A DNA stretch of 64,000 nucleotides from Nepenthes gracilis (Eukaryota > Streptophyta > Magnoliopsida > Caryophyllales > Nepenthaceae). Positions 46,610-57,660 of this stretch are shown piece by piece; the stretch's first letter is position 1; every line of letters begins with the position of its first letter. The notes beneath the pieces are model-generated. The model saw only the letters and a program-made list of their open reading frames with translations, searched no databases and was not told where the DNA came from. The translations under genes were made by a program, and so were the position numbers. The stretch lies in assembly GCA_033239525.1 (NCBI GenBank), contig BSYO01000019.1, positions 6,143,087-6,207,086 on the forward strand, given 5' to 3'.

Positions 46610-47382
46610 TGTTGCATCCTCGATCCTTACTTAGATAGGAATAAGGATCCAGCAGTAATATCAAATAGTACGTGTATGGAAAAGGAATGAGAGAGAAAAA
46701 TGACACGTGAAATTTTACATAAAAAATTTTTTCTTAAATGAAAAGGAAAAATCACAAGATTTTAGTCCGAAAACTGTTTTCACTATTTGGGAGTTCAAGT
46801 ATAAGAGGCTGAGAACTAAGGGTATGGAAACTCAAAAGAGTTACTCTTATAACACAAGTCCTCACTTTTTCTCTCTACAACGTAGAATGTCCTTTCTACT
46901 TTCTCTCTCTTAGTGTGTTTTAACAAGACTTCAGAGTCTTGAGTTCTCTCCCCCTTTGGTAGGTGTGAAGTGAATGCATATATAGTGGAAGAAACCCCCT
47001 ACATGGAGCTATCACGCAGCTGGTGTGTGCAGAATGTCTAGCCACCAACTCTGTAAATATATTCTGCCATGTCAGGAAGATTGCATGCATGTGGGCTGAC
47101 TCTACGAGATATCACGTTATGCGTGCACCGAAAGCCGTCATTCTCTATACAGGTTGCGTGTTGCAGGGCGCGCGTGTCTATAATGATGTCACCTATGAGC
47201 TGGTGTCCTCATCCGTTGCTGGCAATTATCTGCACCATGTCCGCAGGTCTTTGGGTCTCTTAGGCCTTCTCTGCCACACTGACCTCTTGGGCCACATGGG
47301 CTTTTTGGGCCATTCAGGGCATGGACCTATTTTGTGCAAATGGGTTTTATGCTTGGGCCTTAAGTGAATCCGCTATCCATCA
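46610..47382 (-). repeat. 3' LTR of element C
   Basis: It matches 56090-56863 end to end, sharing AGTACGTGTA, GACACGTGAAATTTTACAT, TATTTGGGAGTTCAAGTA, GGAAGAAACCCCCTA and GGTTTTATGCTTGGGCCTTA. Confidence 0.9.
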
Positions 47383-47786
47383 CTAGCCCTCAATACCAAA
47401 AGGTTCGAGAGTCTCAACCTTTGGCATGTTTGACAGCTGAAGTTCCTCAAAACATTCTGGCCTTGGCTTGATCCTTTAAGGTGCTTACCGCTTGACTGAC
47501 GTGTAGCAATGTCCGTGTCCAAGTCACACTTCTTTTCATCCGCGAGCTTTGCAAGCATCCTCGGACATCTTCTAAAGTTGCTTTGCCCGATTTTGTCCGA
47601 GGATGTGATCACAGTCTGCAGACTTTCTCAAGCTCAAGGTGCTGTCCTAGCTGTCAGTTATTGCATTAAATGTGCACCAAATGAGCATTAAATGCGACCT
47701 GGGAAAGGGAAAAGTCATCATTACCCTTGGACCGGTGGGGAAACGATACGTGGCTTGGCATTAAATGCGGCGCACCCTTTTGAATT

Positions 47787-49800
47787 TTGAAGTCTTTAGA
47801 TAACGGACGCTTGCCTCCTTTGCCATTCACTTGCACCCATTTTGCTTTCAAAAAATTTCCAAGTCTTGAAAACGCTCTCTACGACCCTATTGTCATTCAC
47901 TGTTCATCTTTCTCTTCTCTTCGCATTTCGATAGCTCCTGGCATCAAGGAGATCGCCTCTTCTCTCTCTTCGGATAGGCTTAAGGCCATCCGCCTAAAGT
48001 ATGGGGTTCCTGACTCAATGGCAATGGTGGTTCCAGAACCCCATGAGAGGGCTTGCAGCCCACCTGATGGTTTTATCACTGTCTACAAAGTCCACCTCAA
48101 GAGTGGTCTCCATTTCCGTATCCTATTGGAGCTCTACCACATTATGATGGAGCTTAAAGTTCCGTTTGCAAGGCTGTAACCTAACACCATCAAGTACCTT
48201 GTATCTCTTTGCGTTTTTGCTCATTGCCACAAGAAAGTGCTTGAAGTGTCAGTGGTAAAAATAATGTTCTGTTTTACCTAAAATTTAAACTGGATAGTTG
48301 AAACTCCACGTCCAGAGTTTACGGTCATGAGCAGTGGGAACCCAAATTCTACCAAGAGGTGAAAAGATAAATTCTTCTTTTTGGGGGTTCATAAGAATTG
48401 GGCCCTTTCGAATACTTGGGCAAATGTGGCGCATAGACATTGCTCGAATGCCTCCAAAGAAGAGAGAGATTGCCAAGGAGGTTATAGATTTGGTGATTGC
48501 CAACCTTGGTACCTTCAATGAGAACAAACAGAACATCTGGCTACGACTAGAGAACTTGGTGAGGGCCAAGTGGGGGACTGAGTCCGTCGACTCTGGTGCC
48601 CCTGCCGGCCTTCCTGCCAAGAAGAAGAAGAAGAGGACGAAGCAGAAAAGTCTGAGGATAGAGAAACCGTCCAAGCGCCCAAAGAAAAGTCAGCGGACCA
48701 AGTCCTTGTCCAAGTGTCCCCTTATTCTCGCGAAGAGTTCTTCGTCCGGTGATGATGAGACTATGGCCATGTGCCTCTCAAGGAAGCGCCAACAGTCATT
48801 GAGAGGTCCTTCTGAGGCACCTTCTGGGTCCGCGGAGCTTCCTATTGCCCCTCCCCCATTAAGTCCAGTGCTTAACATCCCCATGGTCTTTACTGGTGAT
48901 GTCTCAGACTGAATTAATAATTCATCCGAGGACACTGCTGTGGGACTTGCACTGGAGGAGACTGAGGCGATTCAAGCCGAGTAAGCAGTGGGGATGACAT
49001 TTACTGTTGAGACTGTTGAGGCCGAGGACACTGTCGTGATCATAGAGCCCCTATGTGTTGAAATCCAAATCTATAGCCCAATGATGCTTCTTCCTGAGGT
49101 TCAAGAGGAGCCCCTGGCCGAGGATGTTGTTGGGGCTTTGAATGCTGATGAAGCTAAGATTGGGGTTGTAGAGCCTTTTGGAGCTGTTGAGTCCTCAATC
49201 CTTGATTTTGATGGAGATGCTCTATGTCTGAAACTAGGGTCGAGATTTTTGTGGTGCCTGCCGCTGAGCTACAGGAGTCTGAGACCCCTAGAGAGGAGAG
49301 CTCAGCTAGTGGCTCCCTCGTCTCTCGGTAACCTTCTGTCCTTCCTTAGCCTTTTAACTTCTTATCTCCTTCTACTGATCCTTTAATTGCTTAGTCCTCC
49401 TTTACAGTTCCAAGAGCTGGCTGGAAACCTTGGGCAACTCATCGGTGGTGTCGCCCAAACATGTTCTGAGTTAGAGTCCTTCAAGGCCACTGGAGAGGCC
49501 AACAAATGTTTAGAGGCTAAGCTTATTGAGGCCAAGAGGAAAATTGCCTCCTTCGAGGATGCATTGAAGCTTCAGCTGGTTCAGTACGGGCTTCTCTGGG
49601 ATAGAAACTTCTAGCTGGGGGAGATGTTGAGGACTTTGGTGAAGGTCGTGGATACAGCACTAGAGCTGGAGGGAAAGTACTGGGATGACATTAACTTGTG
49701 CCGCCAAGTGATGAGATTGCTGCGCCCACAATTTCCTACAACTGTGTTTGACTCTCAGAATCTAGTGCCACATGTGCGGACGACTTGTATGGTCTCCTAA
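47787..49800 (+). pseudogene. Antisense additional ORF of element C (Transposase_28-like, coiled coil)
   Basis: It runs opposite to the element's gag-pol. The first part has SLSSDRLKAIRLKYGVPDSM, EPHERACSPPDGFITVYKVH and a PNTIKYLVSLCVF block. This resembles the plant putative gypsy-type transposase domain (PF04195). A Lys/Ser-rich middle follows (AKKKKKRTKQKS; KRPKKSQRTKSLSKCP), and the C-terminal part (49387-49800) is a coiled coil with ELESFKATGEANKCLEAKL. Several stops break it. Known: such ORFs occur in Tat elements; their role is not established. Confidence 0.65.
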
Positions 49801-50555
49801 GAAGGGGTGGGTCTCCGAGCCCTTCTGGGCCCAGACCATCATGTCATTCCGAAACTCTTGGGCAGCTGGAATCTTCAGGGCAAACAAGGCCTTCTAGATC
49901 ATGAGGACAGCAGCAACATTAGGGAACTTCTTCTTAGCTAAGACCTTCTGAGGGCCAATTGTAAATTTGTTGAGTTGTGCAGTTTTTTTTTTTTTTTACC
50001 ATTGTATATACGTTGGACACATGAATGAAATTCATATTATTTAAGTGCAAATATTTTGCTTGTCTTATTTGGATTGCTTGGGTGTTTGGTTCTTTTATGA
50101 CATGCTGTTAAAGAAATTTGGTCTTTTATTAGTTTAATGTTTAAACCTTTTGACCATCTTAGGCTGAAAATGCTACCTCTAGGGTCATCGCATGCTTGTT
50201 ATTTTAAACCCCCTCAGTTTTAAGTCTAACCTCAATGGTTGCTTGACATCGTGGCCAAGTTTTAGTTCAACTTCTTGGGCCGCTCAGATATAGTTGAGTT
50301 TTAAGTATGACCTCCTAGGCCCTCGGACACAGCCAAATTTTAATTACGACCTCTTGGGCCGCTCGAATACAGTCGAGTTTTAGAGCAAGTGAAATAGATC
50401 CTATCCACTTGACTTAGAGGCAACCTAGATCTTGTCGCTTTATGAGATGGTATGCGAATACTCAGTAGAATGCAAAACGATAATTAAGTAAGAACTGCCA
50501 TTTTATTAATGAAACATGATACAAGCATATGATGCAATTGATGTACCTGCATGTT

Positions 50556-51980
50556 TTATAGGCTTATTAATAATATTTCTTGAAGTGAGCAACGTTCCAT
50601 GTCCATAGGACGAGCCTTTCCTCCTGAGTGCGTAGCTTGTACGTCCTGTTTCGAAGGATGACCGAGACCAGGAACGGCCCCTCTCAATTTGGGAGGAGCT
50701 TGTTTCGGTCGGTATTTTTTATTGGTGGCATCCATGCTACTTAGCACTAAGTCTCCCACCGAAAACTTGTGTGCTTTTACCTTTTTTTGTAATACCAGGC
50801 AACCCTCTGTTGGTAAGCCGCTGTCCGCAATCTTGCTGCGTTTCGGACTTCTTCAAGAAGGTCGAGATTCTCCCAGAGTCTCTATACATTAATGAGCAGG
50901 TCAAAGTTTTCCACTCGGAGGCTTGGCAACCCGACTTCCATTGGGATGACCACCTCGACCCCATAACATAGGCTAAAAGGAGTTTATCATGTTAGCTCCC
51001 TTAGAGTTGTTCTATAAGACCATAGTAGTGATGGTAGCTTGTCAACCCATGAACTCTCAGCGTGCTCTAATTTTATTTTTAGTCCATGTAGTATTGTATG
51101 GTTCATGACTTCCACTGCTATTGCATTGTGGGTACACAACTGATATATGCACTAGCCTTATCCTTAGGTTGGTACAATACTTGGTGAACTTTTTTTCGAG
51201 AATTGGGTCCTATTATTAGTCACAATGCACTTTGGAATCCTGAACTTGCACACAGTGCTCTGCCGGATGAAGTCTGTCGTGTTCCGCTCGGTTGTGTGAG
51301 CTAATGACATGGCCTCAACCCACTTCGTGAAGTAGCCGATTCGACGATTAAGAACTTTCTTTATCCCGATACTATTGGTAGTGGCTTGAGTATGTCTAGC
51401 CCCCATTGCACAAAGGGCTAAGATGATTGTAGAGCTCTGAGTTCCGTATGCGGCTGGTGGGTAAAGTTGCCGTGGAGTTGACAATTTTTACATTTTCGTG
51501 CAAAGTCCATAGGTCATACTTCATGGTTGGTTAGTAGTATCCTTAGCTTGAATGTAAGGTTCTTGCCTCCAATGTGAGATCTATAAATCCCGAGATGCAC
51601 CTCTCCGATGGCATAATTAGCTTCTTCCGGAGTGAGGCACCTCAAGTAGGGGGCTGAGAATCCCCGACAATACAGTCGGCCGTCCATGATAATATACCAT
51701 CTTGCCGTTTTCTTCACCTTCTTGGCATCTTCTGCTTCTTCAAGCAATATCCTATTAGACAAATACTTTAGATAGGGGGTCATCTAGTTATTGGCCTCAA
51801 GATACCGCATTACTTCTATCTCAAAATCTTTCATACTGGGTTTGTTAAGGACCTCACGCATTTCTCGGATATATTGCTCTGGGCCTCCCGAGGCTGTAGC
51901 TTTCGTAAGTTGGTCGACCTTTGCATTCTCTTCCCATGAGATGTGGACCATTTTCAACTTCTCAAAGGCTAACATGAGCT
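50556..51980 (-). pseudogene. Integrase region of element C
   Basis: From high to low coordinates: KLKMVHISWEENAKVDQLTK (end of the second RNase H), the zinc-binding part ending EVHLGIYRSHIGGK, the core with GYFTKWVEAMSLAHTTERNT and IVTNNRTQFS (Asp and Asn positions altered from the DNGTQF consensus), and a C-terminal GDLVLSSMDATNKK block. It is broken into several frames. Confidence 0.78.
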
Positions 51981-52106
51981 CTTGGACCTTTAAGAGGTAA
52001 TAGATAGTTATGGGCTGTTTGCTTCAAAGTTTCCACGGACTTGATTAACGACTAGCTCAAAGTCACTGTAGACAATAAGGTCATTAGCCAAGCACTCCTT
52101 TGCTAA

Positions 52107-52830
52107 CTACAGTCCTGCCAATAAGGCCTCATACTCCCCAGTGTTGTTGGTTGTTGAGAACCCAAGGATTATCGAATACTTTATATCTAATCCTTCAGGC
52201 GTCCTCAGTATAACGCTAGCTCCACAACTATCCTTCATTGATGAGCTGTCTACATGCAGTATCCAAATTGTTGGGCTGTGTAATTCTTTAGCATCCCAAG
52301 TGTCCGAGGAGTCCTGAGCTGCTGCCGTGGTTTTAAGAATAAAGTCTGCTAGGGCTTGACCTTTTAAGGCATGCCTCGGACGAAACTCTATGTCAAATTC
52401 ACCCAACTCAATGGCCCATTTGACTAATCATCCTGATGTTTCTGGCTTTGGCAGAATCACTTTCAATGGCTGGTCGGTCAGGACGACTACTTTGTGTGCC
52501 TAGAAATATGGTCTCAATTTTCGAGTAGAGTACACAAGCATCAGGACCATCTTTTCTGCATGAGAATACCTTATCTCGGTATCAATCAAGATCTTACTGA
52601 TGTAGTATATAGGCTGCTACCTGCCGTTTTGCTAATTGACCAAGGCTGATCTTAAGGCTTTGTCTAAAACCAAAAAGTACAGATACAACTCCTCGTATGT
52701 TTGGAGAGAAGTTAATAGAGGTGGGTTTGATAGGTACCCCTTGAGTCCTCGGAAGGCTTCTTTGCAATCGATTGTCCATTGGAAGCCATTAGTCTTTGTC
52801 CCTCTCAGGGCTTTGAAAAATGGCAAGTAC
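52107..52830 (-). pseudogene. RT thumb and dual RNase H region of element C
   Basis: First comes FFKALRGTKTNGFQWTIDCK with SNPPLLTSLQTYEELYLYFL (RT/first RNase H). A second RNase H follows: GEFDIEFRPRHALKGQALAD, then WILHVDSSSMKDSCGASVIL and TNNTGEYEALLAGL. The latter set (HVDGSS, NNxAEYEAL) is the extra archaeal-type RNase H known in Tat elements. Confidence 0.8.
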
Positions 52831-52899
52831 TTCTTGGCCGACTTGGCCCTGAAGCGTGACAGCGCTGCTAGCCTCCTAGTGAGTTTCTAAACTTCCTTC

Positions 52900-53700
52900 A
52901 CGGTCTGAGGGGATTTCATATTAAGGATGGCCTTGATTTTTTGAGATTTACTTCAATCCCTCGGCATAAAACAATGTAACCTAAGAACTTTCCGGATGTC
53001 ACTCCAAATGTATACTTGGTTAGATTGAGTTTCATCTGGTATGTTCTTAATACGTTGAAGGTCTCGTAGAGATCCTGGATATGGCGGTCGGTTATTTTAC
53101 TTTTGACGAGCATGTCGTCCACGTAGACCTCCATATTCCTTCCAATCTGGGCCTTGAACATTTTATTCATGAGTCTCTAATAAGTAGTACCAACATTCTT
53201 GAGGTCGAAGGGTATGACTTTGTAATAGTATGTCCCTTAGTCCGTCATGAATGATGTATACTCCTCATCTTCAGGACTCATCCTTATTTAATTATAACCC
53301 GAGTACGCGTCCATGAAACTTACAAGCTCATGGTCGAATGTCAAGTCTACAAGTGAATCAATCCTCGAAAGCGGAAAGCTGTCCTTTGGGCATGCTTTAT
53401 TACACTTGTAAAGTCCATGCACATCCTCCATTTTTCATTATTCTTTTTGACCATCGCAACCTTGGATAGCCAGTTTGGATAGTGTACTTCCCTTATGAAT
53501 CTCGCATCTAGGAGCTTCTTTACCTCCTCCTAGATTGTCACTAGCTTTTTCATTGAGTAGTCCATCCTCTTCTGTCTAACGGGCTTGTGATTGGGATCTA
53601 GGCCCATTTATGAGCCATTACTCCAACGATATCCCTGGCATGTCACTTGGCGTCCAGGCAAAGACGTCCGAGTTTTTTTGTAGGAAATTGATGAGCTAGT
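52900..53700 (-). pseudogene. Reverse transcriptase of element C
   Basis: Pieces of the palm domain are visible, ending NKMFKAQIGRNMEVYVDDML and FLGYIV. The YVDD active site is retained, but the upstream fingers region contains many stops. Confidence 0.82.
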
Positions 53701-53826
53701 CTCGGAAGGGTTGTGGTAGCGAGCTCCCTACCTGGGTGTACTTCTCTGGATCTCTAGGATCCAAGGGGACTCGGTCAATTGACTCTCCAGACTCGCCCTA
53801 TTACAGTGTCGCTTCATCGCGGAAGT

Positions 53827-54330
53827 CTAAGTCTTCCATGGGTTGAGGAAGAGGTGTCTAGGTGATCTGGGACAGATAACATGCTGTCCTGCAACCTGAT
53901 CTCTTAAGACCTCTCCGATCCCGTATGGTGTTGGGAACTTCATCTTCAAATACGGGATTGAGGTTACAGTTCCAAAGGCGACCAAGCAAGGGTATCCGAG
54001 GATCACATTGTAGATCGAGGGTAGGTCTACAATCAGGAAAGAAAGGGTCATTGACGATGTCCTCGGATGTGTCCCCAATGTGACTTTAAATTGGATGACT
54101 CTCTATATAGGTACTGGCTCGTTATCCAGCTTATAGAGGGTCCCTCAGTTGCTGTCATCTGGCTTCTTTTGAACCAAAATTTAAAGAAAATATCGAGATA
54201 GAAAATATTACGTGAGCCACCATTATCAACAAATACTCATTTTATCTAGTAATCTAAGTTACCATCAGAAATGAGCGCAGTTACAACTAGGTGGTCAGAA
54301 TGGGAGATGTTATATGGGCCATATTTTCAT
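53827..54330 (-). pseudogene. Aspartic protease remnant of element C
   Basis: It shows VFVDNGGS (from the D-N-G-S-S type active site, interrupted), then TLSFLIVDLPSIYNVILGYP and LKMKFPTPYGIGEVLRDQ, the C-terminal retropepsin block of plant gypsy elements. Confidence 0.75.
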
Positions 54331-54479
54331 TACAAAAACTAATGACCTCATCCCTAGATTCTACCATAGGTTTTGTATTCTTCACCTTTGGATCCTCCTA
54401 AGCGTCGCCTCTGACCGGGTGGGTGGTATCATGTTGACCATCCCGGCGGCCACTCTATTTCTTGGCTAGTTAGCCTCTC

Positions 54480-56040
54480 TTGCTTCTGCTATTCTAGACG
54501 GTTGTCCAAATCTTTATAGGAAGCTTTTGAGATGACCTCTCTTGATCAGCTCCTCAATTTCCTCTTATAACGTTCGGTAGTTTTCGGTACCATGGCCTCC
54601 GCAATGGTGGTAGTGGTACTACTTGGACTAGTCACCACCTTTTGGGTTCTTCAGCGCCTTGGGCTATTTTAAAAAATTTTCATCCCAAATCTATATCAGG
54701 ATATTGGTACGTGAGTCTTTCAAGAGGGTAAGGTTAATGGGCTTGTACTCCCTATGAACTTTCTACCTAGACTTCTAGTGCTTCTTGGGTGCCCGGGAGT
54801 CTCATCGATCTTCATGTCTCCTCTTTCCTTCCCTTGTCCACGGAGGAGGGCTCTCCGTCTAGACAGGCCTCTTCGCATTGTTTGCTTCTTTAACCGTAAT
54901 GTAAGCTCTTGCTATACTTTCGACCTCCCTGAACGTCTGCCGACCCTTGTGCGCGAGGTGCTTGAAGAAGCTACCTCCCTCTAATACGGACAGAAAAACG
55001 GTCAGTTTGACCTCGTCGATTAGCTTTGGGATCTGCCTAACCTAAGATATAAAGTGGGACAGAAAGTTCTTCAGGCTCTCCCTGACCCCTCACTTCACAC
55101 TAGTAAGGTGCCATGATTGCTTCTCGATCCTCCGACTAAAGGAGAATTGGGAGAGGAAGGCTTTTGCCAACTCGTTGAATGAATGGATGGAATCCACAGG
55201 CAGCCTATAGAACCAGATCTTCGTATCTCCCTTGAGCATCAAGGGGAAGCACTAGCACATCATCGTCTCATCCAAACCTTGAAAGCTCGGATGCTCACGA
55301 GAGTGATCCAAGTGGTCCATTGGATCTGCACTTCTATCATAGACGTTCGAGGTTTGGCATTTTGAACTTCAGGGGGAGTGATCTCGTCCTAATCTCCGCC
55401 ATGAATGGAGATTGGCGTAGGTTAAATCTTCCACCTTTGTCTTTGTCAAAGACTCGGTTCTATACCTTCTCCAGCCTCTCCTCCACGTGAGGTGGAGCTG
55501 CCACCTTCTTTTCGTTGAGGCAATTTTTCAACTCGTAGGGGTCTTGCGCGACCTGCTGCCTCGAATGGCTTCTAATCCTCGAAGGGACTTCTTCTTGAGG
55601 ACTCGCTTCCTGAACGGCGTTCTCCTGGCTGTTACGGATACAGGGAGGGTTTCACCTCTCTAGACTTTCCTCCTATATTCATGGACTTAAGCACCCTCAA
55701 AGGCACGACGAGGCTCCACTGCTCGAGGCAACTTGAGTTCCATTGTCCTCGTGCTAAGCGGCTTGCCTTTAGGAGTGTTTCTTACTCTTTCCTTTTCTTT
55801 GGGACGTCGCGGTTTGGGAGGTCTTAGTGGGCGTCTCCTTCAGCCGCGCATCCTTATTCGAGCAAAGGTTCTAGACGGTCTTGGACATGTCATCCATCCT
55901 CAAGGCCAACGCCTGCACATAAGGATCAGGATGATCCTCTACTCTGACGCAGGGAGCAAGACCGTTGCCGCATGAGCTCGCTTCTCTGACAGGTGTGCTG
56001 GTCTGTCTTCTTTTGTTCACCATTTTTTCTATTACTTGAA
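54480..56040 (-). pseudogene. gag of element C
   Basis: The start region has MVNKRRQTSTPVREAS after the primer site. Then come FKMPNLERL, DTKIWFYRLPVDSIHSFNEL (gag core) and IEELIKRGHLKSF near the zinc-knuckle position. Stops occur within each block. Confidence 0.75.
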
Positions 56041-56066
56041 AAACTTATTGATCTGACTTTTTGTAA

Positions 56067-56089
56067 CGATTCCCACAGACGACGCCAAA
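56067..56089 (-). other. Primer binding site of element C
   Basis: Minus strand TTTGGCGTCGTCTGTGGG directly after the LTR end ATGCAACA, close to the common plant gypsy TTGGCGCCGTCTGTGGGAA site. Confidence 0.78.
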
Positions 56090-56863
56090 TGTTGCATTCT
56101 CGGATCTTTGCTCTAATAGGGACGAGGATTCGGTAGCAACACCAAACAGTACGTGTACAAAAAGGAATTAGAGAGAGGGAATGACACGTGAAATTTTACA
56201 TGGAAAACCCTCTCTTAAATGAGAAGAAAAACCATGAAATTTTGGTTTGAGAACTGCTTTTACTATTTGGGAGTTCAAGTACAGGAAGCTGATGACTAAG
56301 GGTATGAAAACTTAAAGGAGTCACTCCTGCAACACAAGTCCTCACTTTATCTCTCTACAATGTAGAATGGCTTTTCTGCTTTCTCTCTCTTAGTGTGTTC
56401 TAATAAGAGTTCAGAGTTTTGAGTCATCTTCCCCCTTGGTAGGTGTAAAGTGAATGCTTATATAGTGGAAGAAACCCCCTATATGGAGTTGCCACGTGGC
56501 GCTAGCGTGTGCAGAAAAGTCTGCCACCAACTCTGAAAATCCATTCTGCTGTGTCGGGAAGATTGCGTGCACACGGGTTGACTCTGTGAGATGTCACGTC
56601 ATACATGCGCCGGAAGCCATCATTCTATGCAAATTGCGTATTGTAGGGCGCGCGTGCCTATAGTGACGTCACCTATGAGCTAGCGTCCTTGTCCATTGCT
56701 GGCAATTATCTGCGCCATGTCTATGGGTCTTTGGGTCTCTTGGGCCTTCTTTGCCATATTGACTTATTGAGCCGCGTGGGCTTTTCGGGTCATTCAGGAA
56801 CGTGGATCTATTTTGTGCAAACGGGTTTTATGCTTGGGCCTTAAGTAGATTCGCTACCCATCA
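56090..56863 (-). repeat. 5' LTR of element C
   Basis: It ends (plus) in CGCTACCCATCA and starts TGTTGCATTCTCGG. A CTATATAAGC-type box on the minus strand lies near 56457-56466. By eye it is clearly diverged from the 3' copy, mostly by transitions. Confidence 0.9.
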
Positions 56864-56868
56864 ATTAT

Positions 56869-57565
56869 GGATAATAATTTATTTTGAAATTATTATTATT
56901 ACTATTATTATTGAAATAATTAAACAGTAAAATAATAAATTTATTAAAAATAAAGTAAAAATAATATTTATATTCCATTCTATCAAGTATATTAGAAATT
57001 GAATAAGTGAAAGAAGGTGTAAGATAATTTGAAACACTTAAAATGTAGATAAAATGAGATACTAGTAAAAAAAAATTATAAGCTAATTTTGATTAAAAAT
57101 AAAAATATATAAATTTAAAAAATAAATATATAAATATATATAATAATATAATTAAAAATATCTATAATTATCTATAATATTAAAAATATTATAATTAATT
57201 ATGTATGCTAATTAAGTAAATTTATATAGCCTATTATAGGGAGTGGAGTATAATGATATTTTCATGTTATCTGTGATTTCACTCACGCTAATTCTATCCA
57301 AAATCGCTCGGGAAAGAGCGCACGCACACATATGACGCCGTGTCAATTGGGTAGAGGACCATCTCAGATGCCAGAACACACCCTGCGACCAAGTTCAAAC
57401 TCCATGCTCAGAGCTCTCGCATTCAACCCTCTCTCTCCTTTTATCTCTTTCCGCGAACGATTGTCTTAGGCATGGTCAACATATTTCGATCCTCTCTTCT
57501 CAAATCCATTTTCTTAATACCATAGACTCAAATCCCTCTCTTCCCACCCAAATTTGTTTTACCCA
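56869..57565. other. 5' flank of the PGAP3-like gene
   Basis: An AT-rich stretch with ATT microsatellite (56873-56912), then a GC-richer 250 bp (57290-57565) with CT-rich sequence, likely the promoter/5' UTR. No definite TATA box. Confidence 0.5.
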
Positions 57566-57660
57566 ATGGCTTTATGCCACTGGATGGTGTTCCTGGCTAC
57601 ATTCTTGTCCATTAATTGTGTTCTTGAAGCAAGTGAAGGTGACGCTGATCCGATTTACAT
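57566..57660 (+). CDS. PGAP3-like exon 1: signal peptide
   Basis: The ATG lies in a CCCAATGGCT context and is followed by about 22 hydrophobic or small residues and then EASEGDADPIYM, the usual start of the mature PGAP3 protein. The donor is ACAT|GTAATG, leaving two bases completed by exon 2. Confidence 0.88.

Larger units (their letters stand above)
46610..56863 (-). mobile_element. LTR retrotransposon C (Tat-lineage Ty3/gypsy), minus strand
   Basis: LTRs of 773 and 774 bp (TGTTGCAT...CCATCA on plus) bound a 10.3 kb element flanked by ATCAT (46605-46609) and ATTAT (56864-56868). On the minus strand it has primer site, gag, protease, RT, RNase H, a second RNase H and integrase, all with stops. 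Between integrase and the 3' LTR lies an ORF on the opposite strand. Dual RNase H and an antisense ORF are known features of the Tat lineage. Confidence 0.88.

Noticed and set aside
48285..48674. Minus-strand open frame within element C
   Set aside because: Antisense of the Lys-rich middle of the extra ORF; composition reflects the complement.
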